Origin: Spirochaetales bacterium
GTDB lineage: Bacteria; Spirochaetota; Spirochaetia; SZUA-6
Assembly (NCBI GenBank): GCA_027021365.1
Contig: JALUUM010000045.1
Span: 17,113 to 81,112, forward strand
Length of the DNA: 64,000 bases
Direction: 5' to 3'
Part shown: in pieces, positions 44,612 to 52,830 of the stretch
How the letters are laid out: each line of letters starts with the position of its first letter
Position numbering within the stretch: position 1 is the first letter of the stretch
Notes under the pieces: model-generated
The model's database searches: none
Told to the model about the DNA's origin: nothing
Seen by the model: only the letters and a program-made list of their open reading frames with translations
Position numbers and translations under genes: made by a program

Positions 44612-46899
44612 ACAAGTTCCTCCTCTGATAGCTGTGATATGGCAATCTCACGGTACGTATGGCACTTTTCCATGAGTTCCCTGTGGGTCCCGCTTCCGGC
44701 TATTCTACCTTCATCCAGAACAATTATTCTGTCTGCATTCTTTACAGCGGCAACCCTCTGGGTCACTATGAGTACGGTGCTCGAACCGGTTTTAGCCTTG
44801 AGTGCCTTCATGAGGTTCGAAGCGGTTTTGAAGTCCAATGATGAAAAGCTCTCATCGAAGATGTAAATCGGAGGCTGCTTTACAAGAGCCCTTGCAATGG
44901 ATAGCCTCTGTTTCTGCCCGCCGGAAACATTCGTTCCCCCCTGTGATATTTCAGCTTTCATACCATCGGGAAAGGTCCTTATGAATTCTTGGGACTGCGA
45001 AATCTCCGCTGCCTCTTCCAGCACCTCCTTTCCGGCATTCTCATTGGCATAGCGGAGGTTGCTCTCTATGGTTCCCTGAAAGAGCCATGCCTTCTGCGGC
45101 ACGTATCCAATTTTTTCCCTGAGCTTTTTCTGATCCACCTTTCTAACATCATGGCCCCCTACATATACCGTTCCTTTCGTCGGCTCGATGAACCTGAGGA
45201 TAAGATGTACCAGGGTGCTCTTACCGGAACCGGTTGTTCCGATAAATGCAGTGGTTTTCCCCGCTTCCGCCCTGAAGCTTATATTGCTGAGAACATCATC
45301 CTCAGCCTTGGGGTAACGGAAAGAAACGTTTCTGAATTCTATCGAGGCATCAAAGTCATTATCCAGGGGTTCCGGTAAGGTTGGATTCTTAATGAGAGGC
45401 TCAGTTTCGAGTACTTCGTTTACACGTTTTATGGAAACTGCAGCCCGTGGAAGCATTATGAACATCATGGATAGCATGAGAAAGGCAAAGACAATTTGCA
45501 TGGCATACTGCATGAATGCCATCATGTCTCCAACCTGCATGGAAGACTCCGATATCTGTTTTGCGCCTACCCAGATTATCAGTATGGAGAGGCCGTTGAA
45601 TATGAATATCATTACGGGCATCATGGTTGCCATTACCCTGTTTATAAAAAGCATCGTGCCTGTAAGGTCTCTGTTTACATCGTCGAACCTTTTTTCCTCG
45701 TACTGCTGCCTGTTGAAAGCCCTTATCACCATCATACCGGAGAGGGCCTCACGACTTACGAGGTTGAGCCTGTCCATGAGTCTCTGCAGGAGGGTAAATT
45801 TAGGTACGCTGAACCTGTACACGGTAAAAATGATTGCAATGAGCACTGTAACTGCCAGTGCAATAATCCACCACATAGAGGTGCTTTTCTGGATTGCCCT
45901 TACAATTCCACCTATGCCAATGATGGGGGCATAGAATACCATGTTGACGAGCATTATTGTGACCATCTGTATCTGCATGATATCGTTGGTGGTCCGGGTT
46001 ATAAGGGAGGCAGTTGAGAACTTGTCGAACTCCAGAATACCGAAATCCTCAACACGTTTGAAGACCGCCCTGCGGAGATCCCGTGCAAAACCGGCTCCTA
46101 TTTTGGAAGAGATGTATCTCGTTGATATGGCGGCCATTGCAGAGATTATGGTGAATATGAGCATTATAAGGCCAATATGAAGCATGTAGTTCATCTGAAG
46201 TTTGGCTATATCCTGTCCCAATGCCACATACTCCTCTTTAACTGGCTCTGCCGCCATCTGGTTGAGCATCTTCCCATCGAGAGAGGCCAATTTCTCCCTG
46301 ATACCAGCCAGGAATTGGCCTCTGTATTCGGTTGGAATGGATTTTAAAAGCTGGAAGGGGTCTGTCCCCGGCGGAAGCTTTGAAATGTCGAAAGGTGAGG
46401 CTCCTAGGGTTGTACCACCACGGCCTGTGTTACCACTGGCGCCTTTGCCGGATCCCATGAACATCTTTAGCATCTCGGGGTTGGTTTTAGCCTTTTCTAT
46501 AGCACTGACGACAATCCAGGCCCTTGCCATAACAGGATTGAGCTTTTGTAGTTCCTTCTTGTCGATATCTTTCCTTATGTAGATGGCTTTACTCTTTAAG
46601 AGCTGGAATCGGTTTATGTACTTTGTGCTTTCAGGTGAATCAGGCTTTATCAGGCTGTAGGCATCCAGCACCTCTTTGGCCTCGTTCTCGTCCATGAATA
46701 TTGTAAGCTTTTCCATCCTGCTTTCACTTACGGCATCCGGAACGGCACTGTCGATACCCCCCTGCTGTATTCCGACATTTACGATATCGGACATGTAGTC
46801 GGGAAGGGCGAGGTTGGTATATGCCTGTATAAAGAGCAGTACAATGGCAATGGATAGCGGGATCAGAAAGGGTTTCAGGTATTTGATGGTGTGTTTCAT
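44608..46899 (-). CDS. ABC exporter half-transporter (MdlA-like) with long extracytoplasmic loop
   Basis: A 763-residue half-transporter. After helix 1 there is an insertion of about 190 residues (about 35-230), with a Gly-rich patch GKGASGNTGRGGTTLG, before the remaining helices; typical partners lack it. The ATPase has Walker A GTTGSGKS, signature VSGGQKQ, and Walker B IYIFDESFSSLD, with the catalytic Glu present. The start overlaps the MarR stop by four bases and the stop overlaps the next half-transporter by four bases: a three-gene operon. Similar paired exporters occur widely in Firmicutes and spirochaetes. Confidence 0.93.
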   Translation of the reverse strand: MKHTIKYLKPFLIPLSIAIVLLFIQAYTNLALPDYMSDIVNVGIQQGGIDSAVPDAVSESRMEKLTIFMDENEAKEVLDAYSLIKPDSPESTKYINRFQLLKSKAIYIRKDIDKKELQKLNPVMARAWIVVSAIEKAKTNPEMLKMFMGSGKGASGNTGRGGTTLGASPFDISKLPPGTDPFQLLKSIPTEYRGQFLAGIREKLASLDGKMLNQMAAEPVKEEYVALGQDIAKLQMNYMLHIGLIMLIFTIISAMAAISTRYISSKIGAGFARDLRRAVFKRVEDFGILEFDKFSTASLITRTTNDIMQIQMVTIMLVNMVFYAPIIGIGGIVRAIQKSTSMWWIIALAVTVLIAIIFTVYRFSVPKFTLLQRLMDRLNLVSREALSGMMVIRAFNRQQYEEKRFDDVNRDLTGTMLFINRVMATMMPVMIFIFNGLSILIIWVGAKQISESSMQVGDMMAFMQYAMQIVFAFLMLSMMFIMLPRAAVSIKRVNEVLETEPLIKNPTLPEPLDNDFDASIEFRNVSFRYPKAEDDVLSNISFRAEAGKTTAFIGTTGSGKSTLVHLILRFIEPTKGTVYVGGHDVRKVDQKKLREKIGYVPQKAWLFQGTIESNLRYANENAGKEVLEEAAEISQSQEFIRTFPDGMKAEISQGGTNVSGGQKQRLSIARALVKQPPIYIFDESFSSLDFKTASNLMKALKAKTGSSTVLIVTQRVAAVKNADRIIVLDEGRIAGSGTHRELMEKCHTYREIAISQLSEEELV

Positions 46900-47387
46900 C
46901 TTCTGGTTGATTCCTCCCCGTGATCATTTTCTTTTTGCTGAGATCTGAGTTCCACTTTTTCGGCTTTTTCTATGAGGATTTTTAATCCCTCCCTGACGAT
47001 ACTTCTCTCTGCCGGATTCATGCGTTCAGAAAGGGTTTTGAACCAATGCTTCTTTGCCCTCATGATCTCCTCGATCATCTCTCTTCCCTTTGCAGAGAGT
47101 TCTATCTTTTTCATCCTCCTGTCTCCCGGGTCTTCCCTGCGTGTTACGAGCCCCTGCCTTACAAGGCTGTCCAGCATCTGGCTTACCGCAGCCGATGTGA
47201 TTCCGAGGTTATCCGCAATCTGGGAAACGGTACTTACCTTGAAATGCCCAAGTTGAAAGAGCACACTGATCTGTGACATGGAAAGATCGTGTCTCTTGCC
47301 GTAGCAGAGGAAATCGCTGAAGGACTGATGTATGAAAGTTTCCACCCATTTGTGAAGAATGTCCGCCGTTTTATCAATATCGCTCAT
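46896..47387 (-). CDS. MarR-family repressor
   Basis: A 163-residue winged-helix regulator. The DNA-binding part contains TVSQIADNLGITSAAVSQML and a wing DRRMKKIELSAKG, both diagnostic. It is the first gene of the operon with two exporter halves, and a palindrome (47404-47420) lies upstream. It probably represses the exporter until a ligand binds. Confidence 0.92.
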   Translation of the reverse strand: MSDIDKTADILHKWVETFIHQSFSDFLCYGKRHDLSMSQISVLFQLGHFKVSTVSQIADNLGITSAAVSQMLDSLVRQGLVTRREDPGDRRMKKIELSAKGREMIEEIMRAKKHWFKTLSERMNPAERSIVREGLKILIEKAEKVELRSQQKENDHGEESTRR

Positions 47388-47403
47388 ATTGTTTAAGCAT
47401 TCT

Positions 47404-47420
47404 AATTAGTTAAGTTAATT
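47404..47420. promoter_or_regulatory. Candidate MarR operator
   Basis: AATTA (47404-47408) and TAATT (47416-47420) flank GTTAAGT, 17 bases before the MarR start. AT-rich palindromes at this distance are usual MarR sites, but the sequence is short and could be chance. Confidence 0.3.
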
Positions 47421-47456
47421 TAATAAAAACAAAATATAATGAAACCTTTCCAATGA

Positions 47457-47717
47457 GTCAACAGTTTTGTTATTGTTGGTGTAAGCGGTGCAAAGGTTGT
47501 AATAACCGATGAAAATAACAAGGTTCTTGAACTATCAACGAATGATGCGGGTAACTTTTTTACAAAAGAGACCGTAGTATTGCCCTTAACTGCCAAGGTG
47601 GAGTACAAGGGAAAGGTAATGGAAATGGGATCCCCCCAGTCCGCGGGAAACTGTGCAAAGTGTCATACCGAAAAGCGTGACAATGGCGCTCCGGGGCGTA
47701 TCATTATTCCACGGTAG
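47457..47717 (+). pseudogene. 3' remnant of a CxxCH (haem c) protein
   Basis: An open frame of 86 codons runs from after a stop at 47454-47456 to TAG at 47715-47717 with no start codon. It reads VSGAKVVITDENNKVLELST, typical of a carboxypeptidase-regulatory-like beta domain, then NFFTKE and finally CAKCHTEK, a haem-c binding motif, near the end. It appears to be the C-terminal stump of an exported monohaem protein whose 5' part was lost. It faces the membrane-protein gene at 47718 tail to tail. Confidence 0.6.
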
Positions 47718-48080
47718 TCACAGAATGTAGAGGAGGCCTGTAAGAAAGGCTGCTGATATGAGAATGAGATTAGTAACGGGAAGGAGCCAGGGAAGGCTCT
47801 TCCTCTTTTTAATGGCAATCCTTATAAAGAAAATCGTTGGGATGGATACCAGGGGCAGGATGCCCGTGAATATATGGGGGAAGAAGGAAAGGGGCTTCGA
47901 GGCAAGGAGAAAGATACCGGAGATAAGCACCGCGGCAAGCCCTATCTGGGAGAGGAACCTGCTTGCCCAGTCTATGAACCTCGGCTTGAGCTTTCTCTTG
48001 GTTATATAGAGCCCACTTGCAAGAAAGATCGAGTGTGAGACGAGCAATACTACTGCACTTAACAGATGGAACAACCTCAA
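47718..48080 (-). CDS. Small four-helix membrane protein
   Basis: 120 residues with four predicted transmembrane helices (about 4-25, 44-62, 65-87 and 97-118). The first has a histidine within AVVLLVSHSIFLASGLYI. The pattern recalls small cytochrome-like SirB/CopD-type membrane proteins, but no motif fixes it. Its start overlaps the FolC stop by four bases, so it is the last gene of that operon. Confidence 0.7.
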   Translation of the reverse strand: MRLFHLLSAVVLLVSHSIFLASGLYITKRKLKPRFIDWASRFLSQIGLAAVLISGIFLLASKPLSFFPHIFTGILPLVSIPTIFFIRIAIKKRKSLPWLLPVTNLILISAAFLTGLLYIL

Positions 48081-49549
48081 TGTGAAATCTTTCCCCCCGC
48101 GATTTCCAGTATGATCCTTCTTATTTCTGCTACCATGTAGAATGACCCCGTAACGAGAATCGGACTGTTACCCTCACTCTTCGCTGCGCTTTCAAGAGCG
48201 ACAGTCAGGGCTCTGAGAGGATCCTCGATGAGTATAGAATTTTCGTTGATTCTTTCAAAGGCTTCGCAGACCTCCTTCGGGTCGCTTTCCTTGAATGAGC
48301 CCGGTTTTGAAATAATTATCCTCTCGAAGTGGGGGCCAAGTATCTCTGCCATTGCCCTGTGATTCTTTCCCTTTACAGAGCCGAATATGAGGACGGGCAT
48401 CCTGGGTATGAAGGTACTCAGGTTGCGGCGGCCCGCAAGAGCATCGGGGTTTTCACTTGAAGAGCCGCCTGAAATGAAGGCTGAAAGTGTTTCGAGAAGC
48501 CTTCCGACTGAGAGGGGGGTGTGGGCGGCGTCGAGTATCAGTGTGGTGCCTTCTACGGTGAATATTTCAAACCTGCCCGGAAGTTTTGTCTTCTCGAAGC
48601 CCCCGTAGATTATTTTTAAAGGGATTTCAGGGAAGAGGTTTTTCAGGAGGAGATACGCCAGGGCTGCATTTTCTGCCTGGTGAAGGCCAACCAACCTGGT
48701 ACGGAAGTTTGCCTGCGATGCATCGGTGAAATTCAGGGTGAAACCCATTCCATCCGCACCGAGGCTGTGAATCTCTATCGAGGAAAGCTCCTTTGCGAGG
48801 AACCGGACTGGCGCATTCATCTTTCTTGCCCTTTCAAGGATTACCCTGCCTGCGGCATCGGGCTGGTAACCGCAGAAGAGGGGAGTCTGTTCCTTTACGA
48901 TACCGGCCTTTTCCTGGGCAATGGCCTCTATTGTGTTTCCGAGGATATCGGTGTGCTCGAGGTCTATCGGCGTAATTACCGATGCCATCGGTAAAATGAT
49001 GTTCGTTGCATCGAGCCTTCCCCCTATGCCGGTCTCTATTACCGCCAACCGGCACCCGGCCTCGTAGAAGTATTTCAGTGAAAGGGCGGTCAGCAACTCG
49101 AAAGTTGTCGGTGCGGGATGCCCATTAAGCTGTATTTTCCCCGATGCGACACTCTCTGCAAACTCCCGTATTGCGCCTGCCGCCTTAAAGAATGCCGCCT
49201 CGTTTACGGGGAAACCCGGGGTTTGAATTCTTTCCAGGGGATCGCTTACATGGGGAGAGGTAAAGAGGCCAACCCTTCTCCCCGCAGGCCTTTCATGCTC
49301 TGTAAGTGCATGGGCGAGAAAGGTGGAGGTGGAGCCCTTGCCCTTGCTTCCCGCCACATGTATCAGTTTAAGCTTCTCCTGGGGCTTCCCAAGGGCGTCG
49401 AGGATAGTTCTCATTCTGTCAAGGCGGTATGTTCTCTTGTTGAAGGAGTTAGGACTCTTTTCCAGGTTGGTGAATGAAAATATATAATCGAATACGGAGT
49501 TTATCGATTCAAAGTAACTTGAACTTCCTGAACTTCCTGAAATGCCCAT
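48077..49549 (-). CDS. folC: Folylpolyglutamate/dihydrofolate synthase
   Basis: 490 residues, slightly longer than the usual 420-450. The P-loop is VAGSKGKGSTSTFLA; TSPHVSDPLERIQTPG, ETGIGGRLDATNI and ITPIDLEHTDILGNT are family hallmarks, and the C-terminal domain has ILDAAHTPLSVGRL. It adds glutamates to folates and may also make dihydrofolate. The N-terminus encodes a Gly/Ser run (SGSSGSS) after the ATG with no Shine-Dalgarno, so the true start may be a little inside. Confidence 0.92.
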   Translation of the reverse strand: MGISGSSGSSSYFESINSVFDYIFSFTNLEKSPNSFNKRTYRLDRMRTILDALGKPQEKLKLIHVAGSKGKGSTSTFLAHALTEHERPAGRRVGLFTSPHVSDPLERIQTPGFPVNEAAFFKAAGAIREFAESVASGKIQLNGHPAPTTFELLTALSLKYFYEAGCRLAVIETGIGGRLDATNIILPMASVITPIDLEHTDILGNTIEAIAQEKAGIVKEQTPLFCGYQPDAAGRVILERARKMNAPVRFLAKELSSIEIHSLGADGMGFTLNFTDASQANFRTRLVGLHQAENAALAYLLLKNLFPEIPLKIIYGGFEKTKLPGRFEIFTVEGTTLILDAAHTPLSVGRLLETLSAFISGGSSSENPDALAGRRNLSTFIPRMPVLIFGSVKGKNHRAMAEILGPHFERIIISKPGSFKESDPKEVCEAFERINENSILIEDPLRALTVALESAAKSEGNSPILVTGSFYMVAEIRRIILEIAGGKISH

Positions 49550-49575
49550 TTGAGTTTCGCCGTGTGCTCTACGCT

Positions 49576-49980
49576 CTACTTACTGTTGGAATGTCTGCCG
49601 GAGGCCTCCATGTTCTTGAGTACCTCGAGCAGTGTTTGATACTCTTCCCTGCAATCCCTCCACCTGTCAAGGTGATCCTGCACCGGTAGCATCGTTCCTG
49701 CCGGGTTCTTTCCCTGCAGGACTATTTCCACGAAGCAGTTCAGCTCTTCGAAGCATTCATCGCAGGATATCTCATCTTTCTTCGTGGTAAGAATTCCTCC
49801 GGTATACCCCTCACCCCTCTTCGAAAGAACGAATCTGAGAGACCTCTTTAACATCCTTCGGAGGTCTCTTATGCTACCATTGCACTGCGGCGAGGTGAGC
49901 CTTAATCCTCTTATCCTCCATTCTGCGTTCGTTCTCTCTGCCAATAATCCCATTATAGATTGATTCTTGCCACACGGCAA
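49576..49980 (-). CDS. Small putative zinc-finger (zf-HC2-like) protein, start uncertain
   Basis: The C-terminal half (about 70-134) reads CDECFEELNCFVEIV, then a loop, HLDRWRDCREEYQTLLEVLK: the Cys-Cys-His-Cys arrangement of anti-sigma-like zf-HC2 proteins. No membrane helix follows. The first in-frame start is TTG at 49980 behind AAGGAG at only two bases; an ATG at residue 43 sits in the loop of a 9-bp hairpin (49838-49869). Codons before residue 40 look non-coding. The likely protein is 80-95 residues. It lies just upstream of folC on the same strand. Confidence 0.6.
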   Translation of the reverse strand: MPCGKNQSIMGLLAERTNAEWRIRGLRLTSPQCNGSIRDLRRMLKRSLRFVLSKRGEGYTGGILTTKKDEISCDECFEELNCFVEIVLQGKNPAGTMLPVQDHLDRWRDCREEYQTLLEVLKNMEASGRHSNSK

Positions 49981-50172
49981 TACTCCTTATTGTTTCCTTA
50001 TCTAATGTTTCCGTAAAAATGTTCCCTTAAAAAAACAGGGGCTTCCCCTCATATTATTCATATGCCTCAACCAGCATTTAGACGCATGGAAAAAGTAAAT
50101 TCTTACTAAAAAAATTTTTGTAGGAATTCTGTGAGGTTAGGAATTTTATTGGGCTTTACACCGAACTTCCCT

Positions 50173-50201
50173 TTGATTGTCTCGGAATATTTCATTATTA
50201 T
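50173..50201 (+). promoter_or_regulatory. Promoter of the 2-hydroxyacid dehydrogenase
   Basis: TTGATT (50173-50178), 17-base spacer, TATTAT (50196-50201), seven bases before the ATG at 50209. Predicts a leaderless message and rules out the longer frame from GTG 50131. Confidence 0.6.
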
Positions 50202-50208
50202 CGTTTGC

Positions 50209-51240
50209 ATGGCAGAAGATATAAGAGTTGGTGGAACTATTAAAATCTTAATAAAGGCGGAAGAGGATGATATCTGGCGGGAGGCGCTTAAGCCACTCCG
50301 CCGGCTTGAGAGAAGTATCAGTATCGTGTTTGCCACTAAAAGCGCCGAGATAGAAAGTGCTATCAGGGATGCGGACATCATAATCGGGGGAAACTGGAGG
50401 GAGGAGCACCTCGAACTGGCAGAGAAAGTGAAACTTATTCAGTTCTACTGGGCCGGAGTGGAAAGAATCAATTTTGACCTCCTCAAGAGGCGAAAGATAC
50501 TGCTCTCTAATACACACGAAAACAGGCATGCCGTTGCGGAGTACACATGGGCCTTGATACTATCCATGGTTAAGCGACTTAATCATAGGGAAAGGCTGCT
50601 TAAAGAAGGAAGGTGGCTCCGGGGTTACAAACGTGAATTGATGAATGTCGAGGTGAGGGGAAAGGCGCTGGGAATTTTAGGTCTCGGCTCGATAGGGTTG
50701 GAGGTAGCCCGGCTGGGGAGAGCCTTCGGAATGAGGGTTATTGGTACTAAGCGCAGGCCTGCCGTGAAAAACTGGCCGGGAACGGAAATTGTAGAAAAGG
50801 TGTATCCACCTGAGGAAACAAGAAAGGTCTGCCTGGAATCGGATGTAACAGTGGTGGTGCTTCCCCTTACCGGGGAGACAAGGGGCCTGCTTGGCTGGGC
50901 TGTTCTTAAGGATATGAAGGGAAGGTACCTCGTAAATGTCTCCAGGGGAGCAGTCATAGAGGAAGAGGCACTCTACAGGGCATTGAAAGAAGGTATTCTT
51001 GCCGGAGCCGCAATAGATACCTGGTACAACTATCCGAGGCATTACGGTGACCTTGACGAGGTGGTGTATCCATCGAACTTTCCCTTTCATGAGCTGGATA
51101 ATGTCGTCATGTCTCCTCATATTGCCGGATTTTCTGTAGAGGGCCATGTAAGAAATACGAGCGAAGCTGTAAAAAATGTGATAAACTTCATAGAAGGAAA
51201 AAAACTTGAAAATGTGGTGGACCTCGATGCGGGGTACTGA
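50209..51240 (+). CDS. D-isomer-specific 2-hydroxyacid dehydrogenase
   Basis: 343 residues from the ATG at 50209; the frame is open upstream to GTG 50131 but the promoter lies inside it. The NAD-binding motif is LGILGLGSIGLEVARLG, followed by TVVVLPLTGETRGLLG, YLVNVSRGAVIEEEAL (Arg), a region with DTWYNYP, and MSPHIAGFS (His). This family reduces 2-oxoacids; the substrate is unclear. It is followed by a PhoH-type gene after 37 bases. Confidence 0.88.
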   Translation: MAEDIRVGGTIKILIKAEEDDIWREALKPLRRLERSISIVFATKSAEIESAIRDADIIIGGNWREEHLELAEKVKLIQFYWAGVERINFDLLKRRKILLSNTHENRHAVAEYTWALILSMVKRLNHRERLLKEGRWLRGYKRELMNVEVRGKALGILGLGSIGLEVARLGRAFGMRVIGTKRRPAVKNWPGTEIVEKVYPPEETRKVCLESDVTVVVLPLTGETRGLLGWAVLKDMKGRYLVNVSRGAVIEEEALYRALKEGILAGAAIDTWYNYPRHYGDLDEVVYPSNFPFHELDNVVMSPHIAGFSVEGHVRNTSEAVKNVINFIEGKKLENVVDLDAGY

Positions 51241-51277
51241 GGCTTAAGGGGTGAAAGGGAAAATGACGGAGGCAAAA

Positions 51278-52618
51278 ATGGATAGGAAGAAAAAGTTTAT
51301 TCTCGATACCAATGTAATTCTCTTTGATCATACTGCTATATACAGCTTCGAGAACAACGACGTGATAATACCCATGGTCACCCTGGAGGAACTGGACAAG
51401 TTCAAGAAGGGTAACGATCACATAAACTTCGAGGCAAGACAGTTCATAAGGGAACTGGATGAGCTGGTTTCCGATTCGGATTCTTTCCTGGATAAGGGAA
51501 TCCCGCTGGGAGACGGGAGGGGCAGGCTCTACGTTTTCTATGAAACGGAACATTCCAGCAAGGTGGAATCGGTTTTGACGCTTAAAAAGGCTGACAACCA
51601 GATACTGGACCTCGCCCTTTACCTGAAGGGTAAGTATTCGAATGAGGAGATTATCCTTGTCAGCAAGGACATAAACTTAAGAATGAAGGCCCTGGCATTC
51701 GGCATAAAGGCGGAGGATTACAGAACCGGCAAGGTTGTCAACGTGGACAAGCTGTACTCGGGGAGAAACATAGTGGAAGACGTAAACCCCGATATGATAG
51801 ACAAGCTCTACCACGAGGGAAGCGTCGAACTGGAAGAGTTCAACCGGAACACGGGAAGCCCGATAGACCCCAGGCCGAATGAGTACTTCATACTGCGAAA
51901 TGTGAGTAAGAGTGCCCTTGCCTACTACAATCCCAGGCTCGAGCAGTTCGAAAGGATAGAGAAAAAAACTTACTACGGGATAACTCCCAGAAATGCAGAA
52001 CAGATATTTTCACTCGATGCAATGTCCAGGGATGATATTCAGCTCGTAGCCTTAACGGGCAAGGCCGGCACGGGAAAGACCCTCCTTGCCCTTGCCGCGG
52101 CACTTTCGCAGAGCAGCAAGTACAGGCAGATATACCTTGCAAGACCCGTTGTGCCCCTCGGAAACAGGGACCTGGGCTACCTTCCCGGAAACATCGAATC
52201 GAAACTGGATCCTTACATGCAGCCCCTCTATGACAACCTCAATGTGATAAAGCACCAGTTCGAACCGGATTCAAAGGAATACGAGCAGATAGACGAGATG
52301 CTGTCAAACGACAAGCTCTTTATCGCACCCCTTGCCTACATCAGGGGAAGAAGCCTTGACAGAATCTTCTTTATTGTCGATGAAGCGCAGAACCTGACCC
52401 CCCACGAGGTGAAAACGATAATCACCAGGGCGGGAGACCATACCAAGGTGGTCTTTACCGGCGACATCTACCAGATAGATACCCCTTACCTCGATACGCA
52501 CTCCAACGGGCTTACATATCTCGTCGATAGGATGAAAGGACAGATGCTTTTTGCAACGGTGAACCTCGTGAAGGGTGAGAGGTCGAAACTGGCGGAACTT
52601 GCAAGTATACTGCTGTAG
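51278..52618 (+). CDS. PhoH2-type protein (PIN nuclease plus PhoH ATPase)
   Basis: 446 residues from ATG 51278, which has GGAGG (51268-51272) five bases upstream; earlier in-frame starts at 51251 and 51263 have poorer sites. The PIN domain comes first (FILDTNVILFDHTAIY, ILVSKDINLRMKA with its acidic residues), then PhoH: Walker A LTGKAGTGKT, RPVVPLGNRDLGYLPG, Walker B FFIVDEAQNLTP and TGDIYQIDTPY. Such proteins act as RNA helicase-ribonucleases. The last 200 bases before the next gene hold only weak repeats. Confidence 0.93.
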   Translation: MDRKKKFILDTNVILFDHTAIYSFENNDVIIPMVTLEELDKFKKGNDHINFEARQFIRELDELVSDSDSFLDKGIPLGDGRGRLYVFYETEHSSKVESVLTLKKADNQILDLALYLKGKYSNEEIILVSKDINLRMKALAFGIKAEDYRTGKVVNVDKLYSGRNIVEDVNPDMIDKLYHEGSVELEEFNRNTGSPIDPRPNEYFILRNVSKSALAYYNPRLEQFERIEKKTYYGITPRNAEQIFSLDAMSRDDIQLVALTGKAGTGKTLLALAAALSQSSKYRQIYLARPVVPLGNRDLGYLPGNIESKLDPYMQPLYDNLNVIKHQFEPDSKEYEQIDEMLSNDKLFIAPLAYIRGRSLDRIFFIVDEAQNLTPHEVKTIITRAGDHTKVVFTGDIYQIDTPYLDTHSNGLTYLVDRMKGQMLFATVNLVKGERSKLAELASILL

Positions 52619-52830
52619 GCTTTCCGAAGTCTTGCCTCTATAGGCCTTGCCGTGGCTCATCCTTGAATTAGCCCGAAATAGCCTGAAGGGGCTCATCCCA
52701 TGCCTCATCCTTGAAATTCACCTTGTAATAGGTTGAAAGGCACGCATATTGACCCTGTAATCCTTGAAAAAATCCGATATATAATAGAAGATATACCCAA
52801 ACTTTTAAGAGCTTATTAAGGGAACAATCT

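Noticed and set aside
49519..49541. Tandem GAACTTCCT repeats near the FolC start
   Set aside because: Only two to three short units encoding Gly-Ser at the N-terminus; not an array.
50131..50208. 26-codon extension of the 2-hydroxyacid dehydrogenase from GTG
   Set aside because: A full promoter lies inside it, ending seven bases before ATG 50209.
52619..52830. Repeated CTCATCCTTGAA-like segments between the PhoH-type and FAD-subunit genes
   Set aside because: Two partial copies only, unequal spacing, no stem or spacer pattern; no CRISPR or terminator.
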